From positions 1,302,001 to 1,366,000 of the forward strand of contig NZ_CP062976.1 in assembly GCF_014898075.1 (NCBI RefSeq): DNA of 64,000 nt. The letters are read 5' to 3'. Shown here in pieces: positions 15,539 through 22,715 of this stretch. Source of the DNA: Neisseria yangbaofengii. GTDB taxonomy: Bacteria; Pseudomonadota; Gammaproteobacteria; Burkholderiales; Neisseriaceae. Position numbers and translations under genes: made by a program. Positions within the stretch are counted from its first letter, which is position 1, and each line of letters opens with the position of its first letter. The notes below the pieces were generated by a model. That model saw nothing but the letters and a program-made list of their open reading frames with translations, made no database searches and was not told the origin of the DNA.

Positions 15539-15605
15539 GACAGACTGTTCCTTCTGTCTTGGTGCTGCCGTTAAACATCACCAACCGCATTCGTGCGGCC
15601 ACGGC
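15539..15605 (+). promoter_or_regulatory. Two-hairpin module M
   Basis: GACAG...CTGTC, then GCCGTTAAACATCACCAACC, an inner CCGCAT/TGCGG hairpin and closing ACGGC. Followed 8 bp later by leader L6. Confidence 0.75.
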
Positions 15606-15613
15606 ATTTTTTC

Positions 15614-15684
15614 AACCCATTGGGGATACACGTCCCCACGGGGTCATGTATTCCCTGATTTTGATTTTTTTTAGGAGAACCACC
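15614..15684 (+). promoter_or_regulatory. Structured leader L6
   Basis: GGGGATACA pairs with TGTATTCCC (one G-U), followed by a long T-rich run and AGGAG before ATG. Confidence 0.7.
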
Positions 15685-16110
15685 ATGACCCAGTCAATCT
15701 ACACCCAAAACGAAGCCCTGATTATGGGCGATTACGGCACATCGGAAGTATTCCGCCAGCTGATACTCAGCCTGTTCAACGGTTATACCTATCCGATGCC
15801 GGTGCTGACCGTTTCACGCTTGGACAGCAAGCATTTCCGGCTGTTTGCCGACATGATCGAAGCCTATCACCGAGACGGGGAAACGGCTGAACTGCGTGAG
15901 CTGGCCTGCAAGGTTCTTGACCGATTTCCGGAGTTACGTGTCCGTTGCGTCCATCCGGAAAGCACGGCGCTGGAAGAACTGAAACGCGCACTGATTTTTT
16001 ACGATCTGTGCGATGAGGATCAGGAATCCCGCGCCACCGGTGCATTTGCCGATTCGAAGGAGATGCTGGTCAATGCCGTCCGTCATTTGCTCGAGAAGAG
16101 TAAGGACTAA
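15685..16110 (+). CDS. Unknown 141-residue element protein
   Basis: ATG 15685 is behind TTAGGAG. Helical, acidic, soluble protein (SEVFRQLILSLFNGYTYPMPVLTVSRLDSKHFRLFADMI). No family recognised. The 40 bases after the stop contain no clear terminator. Confidence 0.55.
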   Translation: MTQSIYTQNEALIMGDYGTSEVFRQLILSLFNGYTYPMPVLTVSRLDSKHFRLFADMIEAYHRDGETAELRELACKVLDRFPELRVRCVHPESTALEELKRALIFYDLCDEDQESRATGAFADSKEMLVNAVRHLLEKSKD

Positions 16111-16189
16111 ATCTGTTTTTTAACCCCTGTATTTTTTACAGTATCGGCCATTGGAGCCGATTTTAAGTATTTCATATGAGAGTAAAAAT

Positions 16190-16372
16190 ATGCCTAGAAT
16201 TGCAACCGGTGCTGAAAGAAACAGCGCACAACGATTAAGTCGGTCAGCTCTGTTGAATGATAGTGAATTGAGCGTTATTGACATGATTTTAATGTCGCAT
16301 GATGCCCAAGAAGAAATCGAAGAAGGATGGTTTGACGATTTTGCTGTCATTGAACTGAAATATGCTGATTGA
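16190..16372 (+). CDS. Small unknown protein, 60 residues
   Basis: ATG 16190 is behind a weak GAGAG. The basic N-terminal half (NSAQRLSRSALL) and acidic C-terminal half (AQEEIEEGWFDDFAVIELKYAD) give a strongly dipolar small protein. It has no structured leader. A terminator cassette follows 9 bp after the stop. Confidence 0.45.
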   Translation: MPRIATGAERNSAQRLSRSALLNDSELSVIDMILMSHDAQEEIEEGWFDDFAVIELKYAD

Positions 16373-16381
16373 TGCTTTACC

Positions 16382-16467
16382 AACCTGCTTTCGAGCAGGT
16401 TTTTTAGCTGCGCTGAAACCCGCAGGGCTCGTTTTCAGACGGCCTCGGCGCAGCTAAAAAACCTGTT
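16382..16467 (+). terminator. Terminator cassette T
   Basis: AACCTGC/GCAGGTT hairpin plus T6 (16382-16406), then AGCTGCGC, an internal DUS, and the inverse GCGCAGCT followed by AAAAAACCTGTT. The outer arms also pair with each other over about 18 bp. Nearly identical to 18239-18324. Confidence 0.85.
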
Positions 16468-16484
16468 ACTTTGAGGAGAATGAA

Positions 16485-16763
16485 ATGTCTAATCAAAACA
16501 ATATCCGATATGATTCCGAAGGGCCTTTTGAAATTTGGCTGGGAATGAAATATTTCTTAATTTATTGGCTAAAACATGATTCAGGTCATGAAATTTTTGC
16601 CAGGGAAGCCGATGCGTGGGAAAAAATTGAAGAACTGAAAAAGAATCCCGATTTGGAAGCCTTCGAACTTTATGAAACCAATTTAAGCAAGCGTTGGGAT
16701 CTATTCGATTACAGGGGAGATAAAGAAGCCGCTATCGAAAAACTGAACTCCATTACACGCTGA
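16485..16763 (+). CDS. Unknown 92-residue protein
   Basis: ATG behind GAGGAG. A soluble, Glu/Lys/Trp-rich protein (EADAWEKIEELKKNPDLEAFELYE). It follows a T cassette directly without module M or a structured leader. No family recognised. Confidence 0.6.
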   Translation: MSNQNNIRYDSEGPFEIWLGMKYFLIYWLKHDSGHEIFAREADAWEKIEELKKNPDLEAFELYETNLSKRWDLFDYRGDKEAAIEKLNSITR

Positions 16764-16826
16764 CAGTCGTTTTACTGTCTTGATGCTGCCGTTAACCATC
16801 ATCAACCGCATCCGTGCGGCCACGGC
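16762..16826 (+). promoter_or_regulatory. Two-hairpin module M
   Basis: GACAG...CTGTC overlapping the end of the previous gene, then GCCGTTAACCATCATCAACC, CCGCAT/TGCGG, ACGGC, and a T-rich run. Confidence 0.75.
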
Positions 16827-16834
16827 TTTCTTTC

Positions 16835-16907
16835 AACCCCGACCGGCGGTGATATATTCGCCGCCGGAGGATGTGTCTCCGCCTTTTTTCAATGAGGAGA
16901 TACATTT
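16835..16907 (+). promoter_or_regulatory. Structured leader L9 (variant)
   Basis: GGCGG...CCGCC and GGAG...CTCC hairpins followed by TTTTTT, then GAGGAG and ATACATTT before ATG. It keeps the layout of the family with different arms. Confidence 0.55.
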
Positions 16908-16982
16908 ATGATGTACGAACTATCCGGTTCTTTGCCGGAAAAAGTTTTGAGTTGGTCTGGCGGGGTGGTAACATATGTTTAA
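16908..16982 (+). CDS. 24-residue leader peptide overlapping the next gene
   Basis: ATG ATG behind GAGGAG. It encodes a 24-residue peptide whose end overlaps the ATG at 16975 by 8 bases, which implies translational coupling. A comparable short ORF (TTG start) precedes the paralogous gene at 25,111. Confidence 0.45.
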   Translation: MMYELSGSLPEKVLSWSGGVVTYV

Positions 16983-17271
16983 GAAGTTCTTAAGACTTGT
17001 GTTTCCGTTTCGCAAGCCCGTTTCAAAACGAATATTCGATTTGTGGCTGAAAATTTTGGAAGACAGCGCCTCGGCTTCGATTATCGCAATCGGGCCGTAT
17101 CTGTGGATAGACGGTGCTTCCATCTGGAACCGCTGCCTGAATGTACTGACCCTGCTGTTGGCAAGTTATACAGCTCAGGTGTTGGTATACCATTTGGCAC
17201 GGAACGAATCCAAACTTGTTCAGAATCAAACCGACAACCCGGACAAATCCGATGAAAGGAAGAATCCATGA
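16975..17271 (+). CDS. Small membrane protein, paralogue of the one at 25111
   Basis: A 98-residue protein. The N-terminus is basic (MFKKFLRLVFPFRKP), then KRIFDLWLKILEDSASASIIAIGPYLW, and a hydrophobic segment CLNVLTLLLASYTAQVLVYHLA that should span the membrane. It is clearly related to the 82-residue protein at 25,111 (KRLFDFWYKLFEDVTKASLIAILPYFK). Both are followed by a tiny membrane protein gene overlapping by ATGA. The pair was therefore duplicated as a unit. Function unknown. Confidence 0.6.
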   Translation: MFKKFLRLVFPFRKPVSKRIFDLWLKILEDSASASIIAIGPYLWIDGASIWNRCLNVLTLLLASYTAQVLVYHLARNESKLVQNQTDNPDKSDERKNP

Positions 17272-17375
17272 CTGCACTGACTTGGTTTCTGCTTCTGGTA
17301 ATTGTGCTCATGTGGGTAGCGATTTTTAAGCTGTCCAAACTGAGCGATGAAGACCAAGAGCAGGAAAAGCAGTAA
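17268..17375 (+). CDS. 35-residue single-pass membrane protein
   Basis: ATGA overlap with the previous gene. MTALTWFLLLVIVLMWVAIF forms one membrane segment, followed by a charged tail (KLSKLSDEDQEQEKQ). The counterpart at 25,359 (MDSLTIFLLIVLALVWTFFF) has the same size and layout, so selection on this tiny gene is likely. Confidence 0.55.
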   Translation: MTALTWFLLLVIVLMWVAIFKLSKLSDEDQEQEKQ

Positions 17376-17439
17376 TTTTTACCAACCCTTAATCCCACCA
17401 CAGCCCGCGCTGCCGGTGGGATTGTCATATCTTTTATCC

Positions 17440-17501
17440 AACCCTGTGGGGATACCGTTCCCCAAGGGGCGGTATGCCCTTTTATTTTGAAAGGAAATAC
17501 C
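17440..17501 (+). promoter_or_regulatory. Structured leader L10
   Basis: GGGGATACCG pairs with CGGTATGCCC (one mismatch), then a T-rich run, AAGGAA and ATACCG-TG: the ATACCG arm again recurs at the start codon. Confidence 0.75.
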
Positions 17502-18224
17502 GTGGGTACTTCAAACTTCATGTTCAATATCCGTCTGGATGTTGTCAGCGGCCTCTCTTACTCCGATTTCGATGTGGATTCCTACAACGAAGGAATGGAC
17601 GCAGAAGACCGTCTGCAACCGGATGATTACGAACGTATCGGCGACATCATCGGTTTCTGTACCGAGGATTTCATCGCCGATTTCAAGCACCGTGCAGACG
17701 AACCGCACCGCAACCGTGATACCGCTCCACGTTGGCGAAAACACCGTATCGGCAGACTTTTAATAGAGTCCACCACAGATGCTGCAGACGATTCCCGCAA
17801 CGGCTTTCATGACCGTAATTACGGCGGAACCAAGCTGGCTGAAATCACGGCGGATGCGCTGTTTTACGGCCATAACATACGGATGACCATGGATATCATC
17901 ATGCGGCACGGCTATTACGACGGGGTCAATATCGACCAGCAAATCAACCTGGAAACCGACTTCTCGGCTTACCGTTGGGATGATTGGGACACGGAAGACG
18001 TTGACGGCATGGCCTGCGACATCCTCAGGGAGTATGCGGACTGCCGTATCGCTACGGAAGCCCAACTGGCACGCCACCGCGATGCCGTCGCCAAACGCCT
18101 GCAGGCTTTGGAGAAAGTATTGTGGCAGCGTTATGAGGAACTGGTCTCCCCTTATTGCGAGGAATACCGTGTAGCCGCACGTTTCTGCAACGGCGAAACC
18201 TGGTATGAGAAGGCGGCAGCATAG
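17502..18224 (+). CDS. Unknown 240-residue element protein, GTG start
   Basis: A GTG start behind AAGGAA; a TTG 15 bases upstream is less well placed. The protein is strongly acidic, soluble and rich in Asp, Tyr and Trp (YRWDDWDTEDVDG, EYADCRIATEAQLARHRDAV). A long amphipathic helix is likely at about 185-220. No family recognised. It is followed by a T cassette. Confidence 0.6.
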   Translation: MGTSNFMFNIRLDVVSGLSYSDFDVDSYNEGMDAEDRLQPDDYERIGDIIGFCTEDFIADFKHRADEPHRNRDTAPRWRKHRIGRLLIESTTDAADDSRNGFHDRNYGGTKLAEITADALFYGHNIRMTMDIIMRHGYYDGVNIDQQINLETDFSAYRWDDWDTEDVDGMACDILREYADCRIATEAQLARHRDAVAKRLQALEKVLWQRYEELVSPYCEEYRVAARFCNGETWYEKAAA

Positions 18225-18238
18225 CCCGAACATACCTC

Positions 18239-18324
18239 AACCTGCTTTCGAGCAGGTTTTTTAGCTGCGCTGAAACCCGCAGGGCTCGTTTTCAGACGGT
18301 CTCGGTGCAGCTAAAAAACCTGTT
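18239..18324 (+). terminator. Terminator cassette T
   Basis: Almost base for base the same as 16382-16467: AACCTGC/GCAGGTT with T6, then AGCTGCGC and an inverse copy before AAAAAACCTGTT. The DUS inside has a single-base change. Confidence 0.85.
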
Positions 18325-18333
18325 TCCAACGCC

Positions 18334-18400
18334 GACAGTCGTTTTACTGTCTTTGATGCTGCCGTTAACCATCATCAGACCGCATCTGTGCGGCCACGGC
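18334..18400 (+). promoter_or_regulatory. Two-hairpin module M
   Basis: GACAG...CTGTC, GCCGTTAACCATCATCAGAC, CGCAT/TGCGG and ACGGC, then a T-run. Follows a T cassette by 9 bp. Confidence 0.75.
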
Positions 18401-18408
18401 TTTTTTCC

Positions 18409-18466
18409 AACCCGTCTGCGGGCTGCACCCGTCAGGGCGGCAGTTCCGCCCTGTAAGGAGCGTACC
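18409..18466 (+). promoter_or_regulatory. Structured leader L11 (variant)
   Basis: Starts with AACCC like the others, but the strongest hairpin is GGGCGG/CCGCCC just before AAGGAG. It keeps the position and CCAACCC start, with changed arms. Confidence 0.55.
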
Positions 18467-18844
18467 ATGCACACTAACCCTTTACCCCGTCCTGATTTGG
18501 ATTGGGATTTTGTCGAGGCACATTACCCCGACTACCACCGTTGCGACATCATCTGTCAATCCGGCGACATGGCAGCCTGCTTTGAGTTTGCCGGCATCGA
18601 TCCCGATGAACTCATCACCGCTGATGCCGTAGGCCGTCTGAAAGCGCTGGCTCCGGACAGGCTGGAAAGCCGCGAACCTTCTTACCACCAGGTTCAGGCA
18701 TTTGACGACTATATCGGCAGCGGCCTGACCTTTGGGGAAGCCGCTCAAAAGGTCGACAATTACTGTTTGGCCAAAGCGGTATTGGACTGCCCTGATGCGC
18801 TGCCTGCCGAAATGCTGAAGTGGGCGCGGGTTGTATTGTCTTAA
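18467..18844 (+). CDS. Unknown 125-residue element protein
   Basis: ATG 18467 is behind AAGGAG. Acidic, soluble, helical in the C-terminal half (GLTFGEAAQKVDNYCLAKAVLDCPDALPAEML). No family recognised. A toxin-antitoxin promoter starts 3 bp after its stop. Confidence 0.55.
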   Translation: MHTNPLPRPDLDWDFVEAHYPDYHRCDIICQSGDMAACFEFAGIDPDELITADAVGRLKALAPDRLESREPSYHQVQAFDDYIGSGLTFGEAAQKVDNYCLAKAVLDCPDALPAEMLKWARVVLS

Positions 18845-18846
18845 CC

Positions 18847-18875
18847 TTGAATTGTACGGATAATTTCCGTACAAT
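18847..18875 (+). promoter_or_regulatory. Autoregulated promoter of the DUF1778-GNAT toxin-antitoxin pair
   Basis: TTGAAT, 17-bp spacer, TACAAT. A perfect inverted repeat TTGTACGGA-N5-TCCGTACAA (18852-18874) fills the spacer and -10 box, where a repressor complex would block RNA polymerase. Antitoxin-toxin autoregulation is known for this family. Confidence 0.75.
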
Positions 18876-18905
18876 ATTTTAATCTAACAGTTGGGAGCAT
18901 TTAAT

Positions 18906-19181
18906 ATGGCAACCTATGCAGACTGCCGTTTCGAAGCCCGAATCAGTGCAGATACCCGTGCCTTATTGAAGCGGGCAGCCGAGCTGCAAGGCAGAAGTAT
19001 GTCCGAATTCGTTATCAGTACCGCTCGCGAAGCTGCTCAAAGAGCTGTCGCAGAAGCGGAAATCCTGATGTTTTCCGAACGCGACCAACTGCTGTTTGCA
19101 GAAGCACTGCTTGATCCACCCAAACCGAATGAGGCATTAAGCAGGGCTTTGGCAAAGCATGATGAGATGTTCGGGGGATAA
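18906..19181 (+). CDS. DUF1778 (TacA-type) antitoxin
   Basis: A 91-residue protein from the ATG at 18906. The N-terminus (RFEARISADTRALLKRAAELQGRSMSEFVISTAREAA) is a ribbon-helix-helix DNA-binding domain of the DUF1778 type; the C-terminal part binds and inhibits the partner toxin. The toxin gene starts 2 bp after its stop. The palindrome in the promoter is the expected operator. Confidence 0.88.
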   Translation: MATYADCRFEARISADTRALLKRAAELQGRSMSEFVISTAREAAQRAVAEAEILMFSERDQLLFAEALLDPPKPNEALSRALAKHDEMFGG

Positions 19182-19183
19182 GT

Positions 19184-19675
19184 ATGGCCTTATCGGATGT
19201 CTGCATCCGCCTTTTGGACGCAAAGGATGACAGAAAAGCGTTCAACAGCCCTTCGGAACCGTTAAACCGTTATTTGCAGCAACAGTCAACCCAAGATGCG
19301 AAACGCAGGGTTGCAAAATGTTTTGTTGCTGTTGATTCTATGGGAAATATTGCAGGGTACTATACCCTGACAGCCACCGGTGTTGCGCAAATCAACATTC
19401 CCGAATCTTATCGCAAAAAACTGCCCCGTTACCCGACGGTTCCTGCCGTATTAATGGGGCGTTTGGCGGTTGATGAGAAATATCGCGGCATGGGTTTGGG
19501 CGCACTTTTGCTGGCCGATGCACTTAAAAGAATCGACAGGGCTGAAATCGCAGCCTATGCGCTTGTGGTTGAGGCCAAAGATGAACAAGCTGTTGCGTTT
19601 TACCGGCACTTTGGTTTTATCTCGATGACGGATGCGCACGAGCATCTGTTTTTTCCATTGGCCAATCTACGCTGA
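19184..19675 (+). CDS. GNAT-family acetyltransferase toxin (TacT/AtaT-like)
   Basis: A 163-residue GNAT domain with the acetyl-CoA loop in RLAVDEKYRGMGLGALLLADAL and a C-terminal VEAKDEQAVAFYRHFGF. Toxins paired with DUF1778 antitoxins acetylate the amino group of charged tRNAs and stop translation. The pair would stabilise the element by post-segregational killing (inference). Confidence 0.88.
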   Translation: MALSDVCIRLLDAKDDRKAFNSPSEPLNRYLQQQSTQDAKRRVAKCFVAVDSMGNIAGYYTLTATGVAQINIPESYRKKLPRYPTVPAVLMGRLAVDEKYRGMGLGALLLADALKRIDRAEIAAYALVVEAKDEQAVAFYRHFGFISMTDAHEHLFFPLANLR

Positions 19676-19694
19676 TTGGCAACATTTCTTTTTC

Positions 19695-19752
19695 AACCCT
19701 TTGGGGACTGCTCCCCGAAGGGTGCAGTCCCCGTTTTTTTGGAGGCTGCATC
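19695..19752 (+). promoter_or_regulatory. Structured leader L12
   Basis: GGGGACTGC pairs perfectly (9 bp) with GCAGTCCCC, then T7, then GGAG-GCTGC-ATCATG: the CTGC arm recurs at the ribosome site. Confidence 0.8.
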
Positions 19753-22152
19753 ATGCAATTTCAAACCTGCGATTACCCGTTGACTACAGACGAGCTTTAC
19801 GAAGAACTCAAATTTCTGTCCCCGGATATGCGCCATACCGAGGCCGTACACCAATTCAACCGTCTGCTGGAACAGTTGCGCGGCAATGATTTGACCCTGT
19901 CTCAGTTTTTGGACGATTTCGGCGGCAGCCTCTTTGAGGCGGTTACCGAACAAAACCGGCCACTGTACCAAGGCCAAACCCATGCCGCCCACGAGGCGGT
20001 GCTGGACGGTTTGACCCGCCGGCTCTTTCCTGCCCAACGGGAAGTGGTGCGCGCGGTCAACCAACTGCTGCTGGTCGAAGACCAACCGGCGGCCGTCATC
20101 AATGCCGAGATGGGTACGGGCAAAACCATGATGGCCATTGCCTGTGCCGCTGTTGCCCACGCCGCCGGCGTATCCCGGACGCTGGTTCTGAGTCCGCCCC
20201 ATTTGGTCTACAAATGGCGGCGTGAAATCCTCAAAACCGTGCCGGATGCACGGGTATGGGTACTCAACGGTACCGATACGCTGGCCAAGCTGCTTAAAAT
20301 CCGCCAGATGCGCGAAGCACCGACTGTTCCCGAGTTTTTTGTATTGGGACGGGTTAGGATGCGGATGGGCTACCACTGGCGGCCGGCGTATGCGGTGCGC
20401 AAGCAGTACCGGAAAGATTACGCCGAAGGCAAGCACTTTATCAGTACGGAAAGACTGTTTTGTTGTCCGAAATGCGGCCGCGAGTTGAAGAATGAGGAAG
20501 GCGAGCCTTTCCATTCGGAAGTTGAAGCAAAGGCATTTTTGGGCAAGTCCAGACGTTTCTGCACGGCCAAACGCAACTGCGGCGAACCTTTGTGGACCTT
20601 GTGCCGTAAAGACAGCAACACCGTCCAGCAGAGCGTGTACGAGCGTGTTATCGGCGCGGTGGCCGCACTGCCGGGTTTGGGGCCTAAAACGGCTCAGAAG
20701 CTGGTAGCGCAGTTCGGCGAAGCCATGCTGGCAGATATCCTGGAAAACAACATCCAGGCATTTGCCAATCTGATGGATGAACACGGTGAATTTGTGTTCA
20801 ACGACCGTCAGGCGGCACGGTTGGACCGGGCTTTGGCTAAAACCGAGTTCTCTTTGGGTGTAGGCGGCTACCAACCGACCGAGTTCATCAAACGCTATCT
20901 GCCGAAAGGCTACTTCGGACTGATGGTGGTGGACGAAGGCCATGAGTACAAGAACTACGGTACGGCACAAGGTCAGGCCATGGGGGTATTGGCACGCTGT
21001 GTCCGCAAGGTGCTGTGTCTGACCGGCACCCTGATGGGCGGTTACGCCGACGACCTGTTCTACCTGCTGTGGCGGTTGAATCCTCAGGCCATGCTGGCCG
21101 ACGGCTTCGGTTACAACAAAACCAACACCTTGGGGACGGTGGCGATGGCGTTTATGCGACAGCACGGTGTGCTCAAGGAGGTCATCCGCAGCAACGGCAG
21201 CGAGTTCGACGGCGGTTCGTTTACCAGTTCCAAAGCCAAGCGCACTTCGGTACGCACGGCCAAGGCACCGGGCTTCGGCCCTTTGGGCATCATGCGCTAC
21301 ATTCTGCCGATAACTGTGTTTCTGAAGCTCAGGGATTTGGGCGAAGGAGTCCTGCCACCATACGAGGAAAATTTCCGGCCGGTGGCGATGACACCGCGAC
21401 AGGAAGAAATCTACCGCAACATGAGTCTGAGGCTGCAGGACAAGCTGAAACAGGCTTTGGGCAAAGGCGACAACACCCTTACCGGTGTGGTTACCAATAC
21501 GCTCTTGGCTTGGCCGGACTGCGGCCACCAGCCGGAACGGGTGGTTTGGAAACGATGGAACGAGCGGCTGTTCGAAGCAGAAGCCGTTTTTGACGAAACC
21601 GAACCGTCGCCCAAAGAGGCCGACCTGCTGTCCGTGGTCAAGGAGGAGTTGGCTCAGGGACGCAAATGTCTGGTCTACACCGTCTACACCGACACCCGCG
21701 ATACCGCCGGGCGTCTGCAGAAGCTGTTACAGGCGGAAGGCATCAAAGCGGCTGTGATGCGTGCATCGGTCAAAGCCGACGAGCGCGAAGATTGGGTGGC
21801 CGCGCGCCTAGACGAAGGTTGCGAGGTGGTCATCTGCAATCCGGAACTGGTAAAAACCGGCCTGGATTTGTTGGCGTTTCCGACCATCTATTTCATGCAG
21901 ACCGGCTACAACGTCTATACCCTGATGCAGGCGGCACGACGCTCTTGGCGGATTGGCCAAAAGGAACATGTGAAGGTGTATTTTGCCGGCTACATGGAGA
22001 CTGCCCAGCAAATCTGTCTCGAACTGATGGCGCAAAAAATCGCTGTGGCCCAATCCACCTCCGGCGACATGCCGGATACCGGTTTGGACATCCTCAACCA
22101 GGCGGAGGACTCTGTCGAAGTTCAGTTGGCCAAACGGCTGCTGGATCAGTAA
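19753..22152 (+). CDS. SNF2-like superfamily 2 helicase of the element
   Basis: A 799-residue protein. Motif I is NAEMGTGKTMMAIAC (about 117-131), then TLVLSPPHLVYKWRREI (Ia), a zinc-binding insertion starting CCPKCGRE (about 237) with further cysteines, the DEAH-type box VVDEGHEYKN (about 392), LCLTGTLMGGYADDLFYLLWR (motif III) and a C-terminal helicase domain with VICNPELVKTGLDLL and the arginine-finger block AARRSWRIGQ (motif VI, as in SNF2 proteins). It should translocate on DNA using ATP. Unlike restriction helicases it has no nuclease domain that I can see. Its role in the element is unknown; remodelling of incoming or replicating DNA, or antidefence, are possibilities. Confidence 0.85.
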   Translation: MQFQTCDYPLTTDELYEELKFLSPDMRHTEAVHQFNRLLEQLRGNDLTLSQFLDDFGGSLFEAVTEQNRPLYQGQTHAAHEAVLDGLTRRLFPAQREVVRAVNQLLLVEDQPAAVINAEMGTGKTMMAIACAAVAHAAGVSRTLVLSPPHLVYKWRREILKTVPDARVWVLNGTDTLAKLLKIRQMREAPTVPEFFVLGRVRMRMGYHWRPAYAVRKQYRKDYAEGKHFISTERLFCCPKCGRELKNEEGEPFHSEVEAKAFLGKSRRFCTAKRNCGEPLWTLCRKDSNTVQQSVYERVIGAVAALPGLGPKTAQKLVAQFGEAMLADILENNIQAFANLMDEHGEFVFNDRQAARLDRALAKTEFSLGVGGYQPTEFIKRYLPKGYFGLMVVDEGHEYKNYGTAQGQAMGVLARCVRKVLCLTGTLMGGYADDLFYLLWRLNPQAMLADGFGYNKTNTLGTVAMAFMRQHGVLKEVIRSNGSEFDGGSFTSSKAKRTSVRTAKAPGFGPLGIMRYILPITVFLKLRDLGEGVLPPYEENFRPVAMTPRQEEIYRNMSLRLQDKLKQALGKGDNTLTGVVTNTLLAWPDCGHQPERVVWKRWNERLFEAEAVFDETEPSPKEADLLSVVKEELAQGRKCLVYTVYTDTRDTAGRLQKLLQAEGIKAAVMRASVKADEREDWVAARLDEGCEVVICNPELVKTGLDLLAFPTIYFMQTGYNVYTLMQAARRSWRIGQKEHVKVYFAGYMETAQQICLELMAQKIAVAQSTSGDMPDTGLDILNQAEDSVEVQLAKRLLDQ

Positions 22153-22177
22153 TCCCTTTTTACCTGGGTATGAAGTG

Positions 22178-22210
22178 TGTTTCAGACGGCCTTCAGGCCG
22201 TCTGAAATAT
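22178..22210 (+). terminator. DUS-pair terminator
   Basis: Two inverted uptake sequences (TTCAGACGGCC and GGCCGTCTGAA, 4-base loop) form a hairpin after the helicase gene, a common terminator type in Neisseria. Confidence 0.7.
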
Positions 22211-22233
22211 TCCGGATACTACAAGGAGCTGAG

Positions 22234-22449
22234 ATGCGATACAGCAACAACAAAGATTTTGCCGCCTATGTTGCGGCGCTGGTACGCAGCGGCAAATGGG
22301 TATACATCCCCAAAGGCCGCCGCCGGCACGGTTGCCTGTAACACGAGAGCGGCCGCAAATGCCCGGTGCCTTGCAGCCCGGGTAATGATCCGCGCGGTTT
22401 TTTGAACTTCAAGGCCATGACCCGGCAGATTGAAGCGGAAAGCGCCTGA
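22234..22449 (+). pseudogene. Small gene with an in-frame nonsense codon (HicA-like remnant?)
   Basis: ATG behind AAGGAG starts a 35-residue ORF that stops at TAA (22339-22341), but the same frame continues with HESGRKCPVPCSPGND and FLNFKAMTRQIEAES to a TGA at 22449. Together these make a coherent 71-residue protein of the small phage or element type with a GRKLPVP...DHRAFLNFK-like pattern. The simplest explanation is a point mutation of a Lys or Gln codon. The HicA-like label is tentative. Confidence 0.55.
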
Positions 22450-22478
22450 ATTTTCCGCCGCAAGCCGGCGGTTTCTAC

Positions 22479-22542
22479 AACCTGCTTTCGAGCAGGTTTT
22501 TTCAGACGGCCTCAAGTTAAGGCCGTCTGAAAAAACCTGTTT
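22479..22542 (+). terminator. Terminator cassette T (short version)
   Basis: AACCTGC/GCAGGTT with T6, then two inverted DUS copies and AAAAAACCTGTT. It lacks the AGCTGCGC arm of the longer cassettes. Confidence 0.8.
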
Positions 22543-22550
22543 CCAACGCC

Positions 22551-22615
22551 GACAGTCGTTTCACTGTCTCGGTGCTGCCGTTAAACATCACCAACCTCAT
22601 TTGTGCGGCTACGGT
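22551..22615 (+). promoter_or_regulatory. Two-hairpin module M
   Basis: GACAG...CTGTC, GCCGTTAAACATCACCAACC, and TGCGGCTACGG; followed by T8. About 45 extra bases (with a GTGGCAT/ATGCCAC hairpin) separate it from the leader. Confidence 0.7.
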
Positions 22616-22661
22616 TTTTTTTCACTCTGTGGCATATCTAAATGCCACTTTTCATCTTCTC

Positions 22662-22715
22662 AACCCTCAGGGGGCTTCCCCTAGGGCAGCCTCCGCCTTT
22701 TCTACGGAGGCTTCC
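22662..22715 (+). promoter_or_regulatory. Structured leader L13
   Basis: GGGGGCT can pair with AGCCTCC (one G-U), and AGCCTCCG pairs perfectly with CGGAGGCT, which contains the ribosome-binding site. Of all copies this shows the sequestering alternative best. Confidence 0.75.

Noticed and set aside
19693-21528. Long open frame (611 codons) on the minus strand opposite the helicase gene
   Set aside because: Shadow of the GC-rich helicase gene; the plus-strand protein has all helicase motifs and a ribosome site, the minus-strand one has neither.
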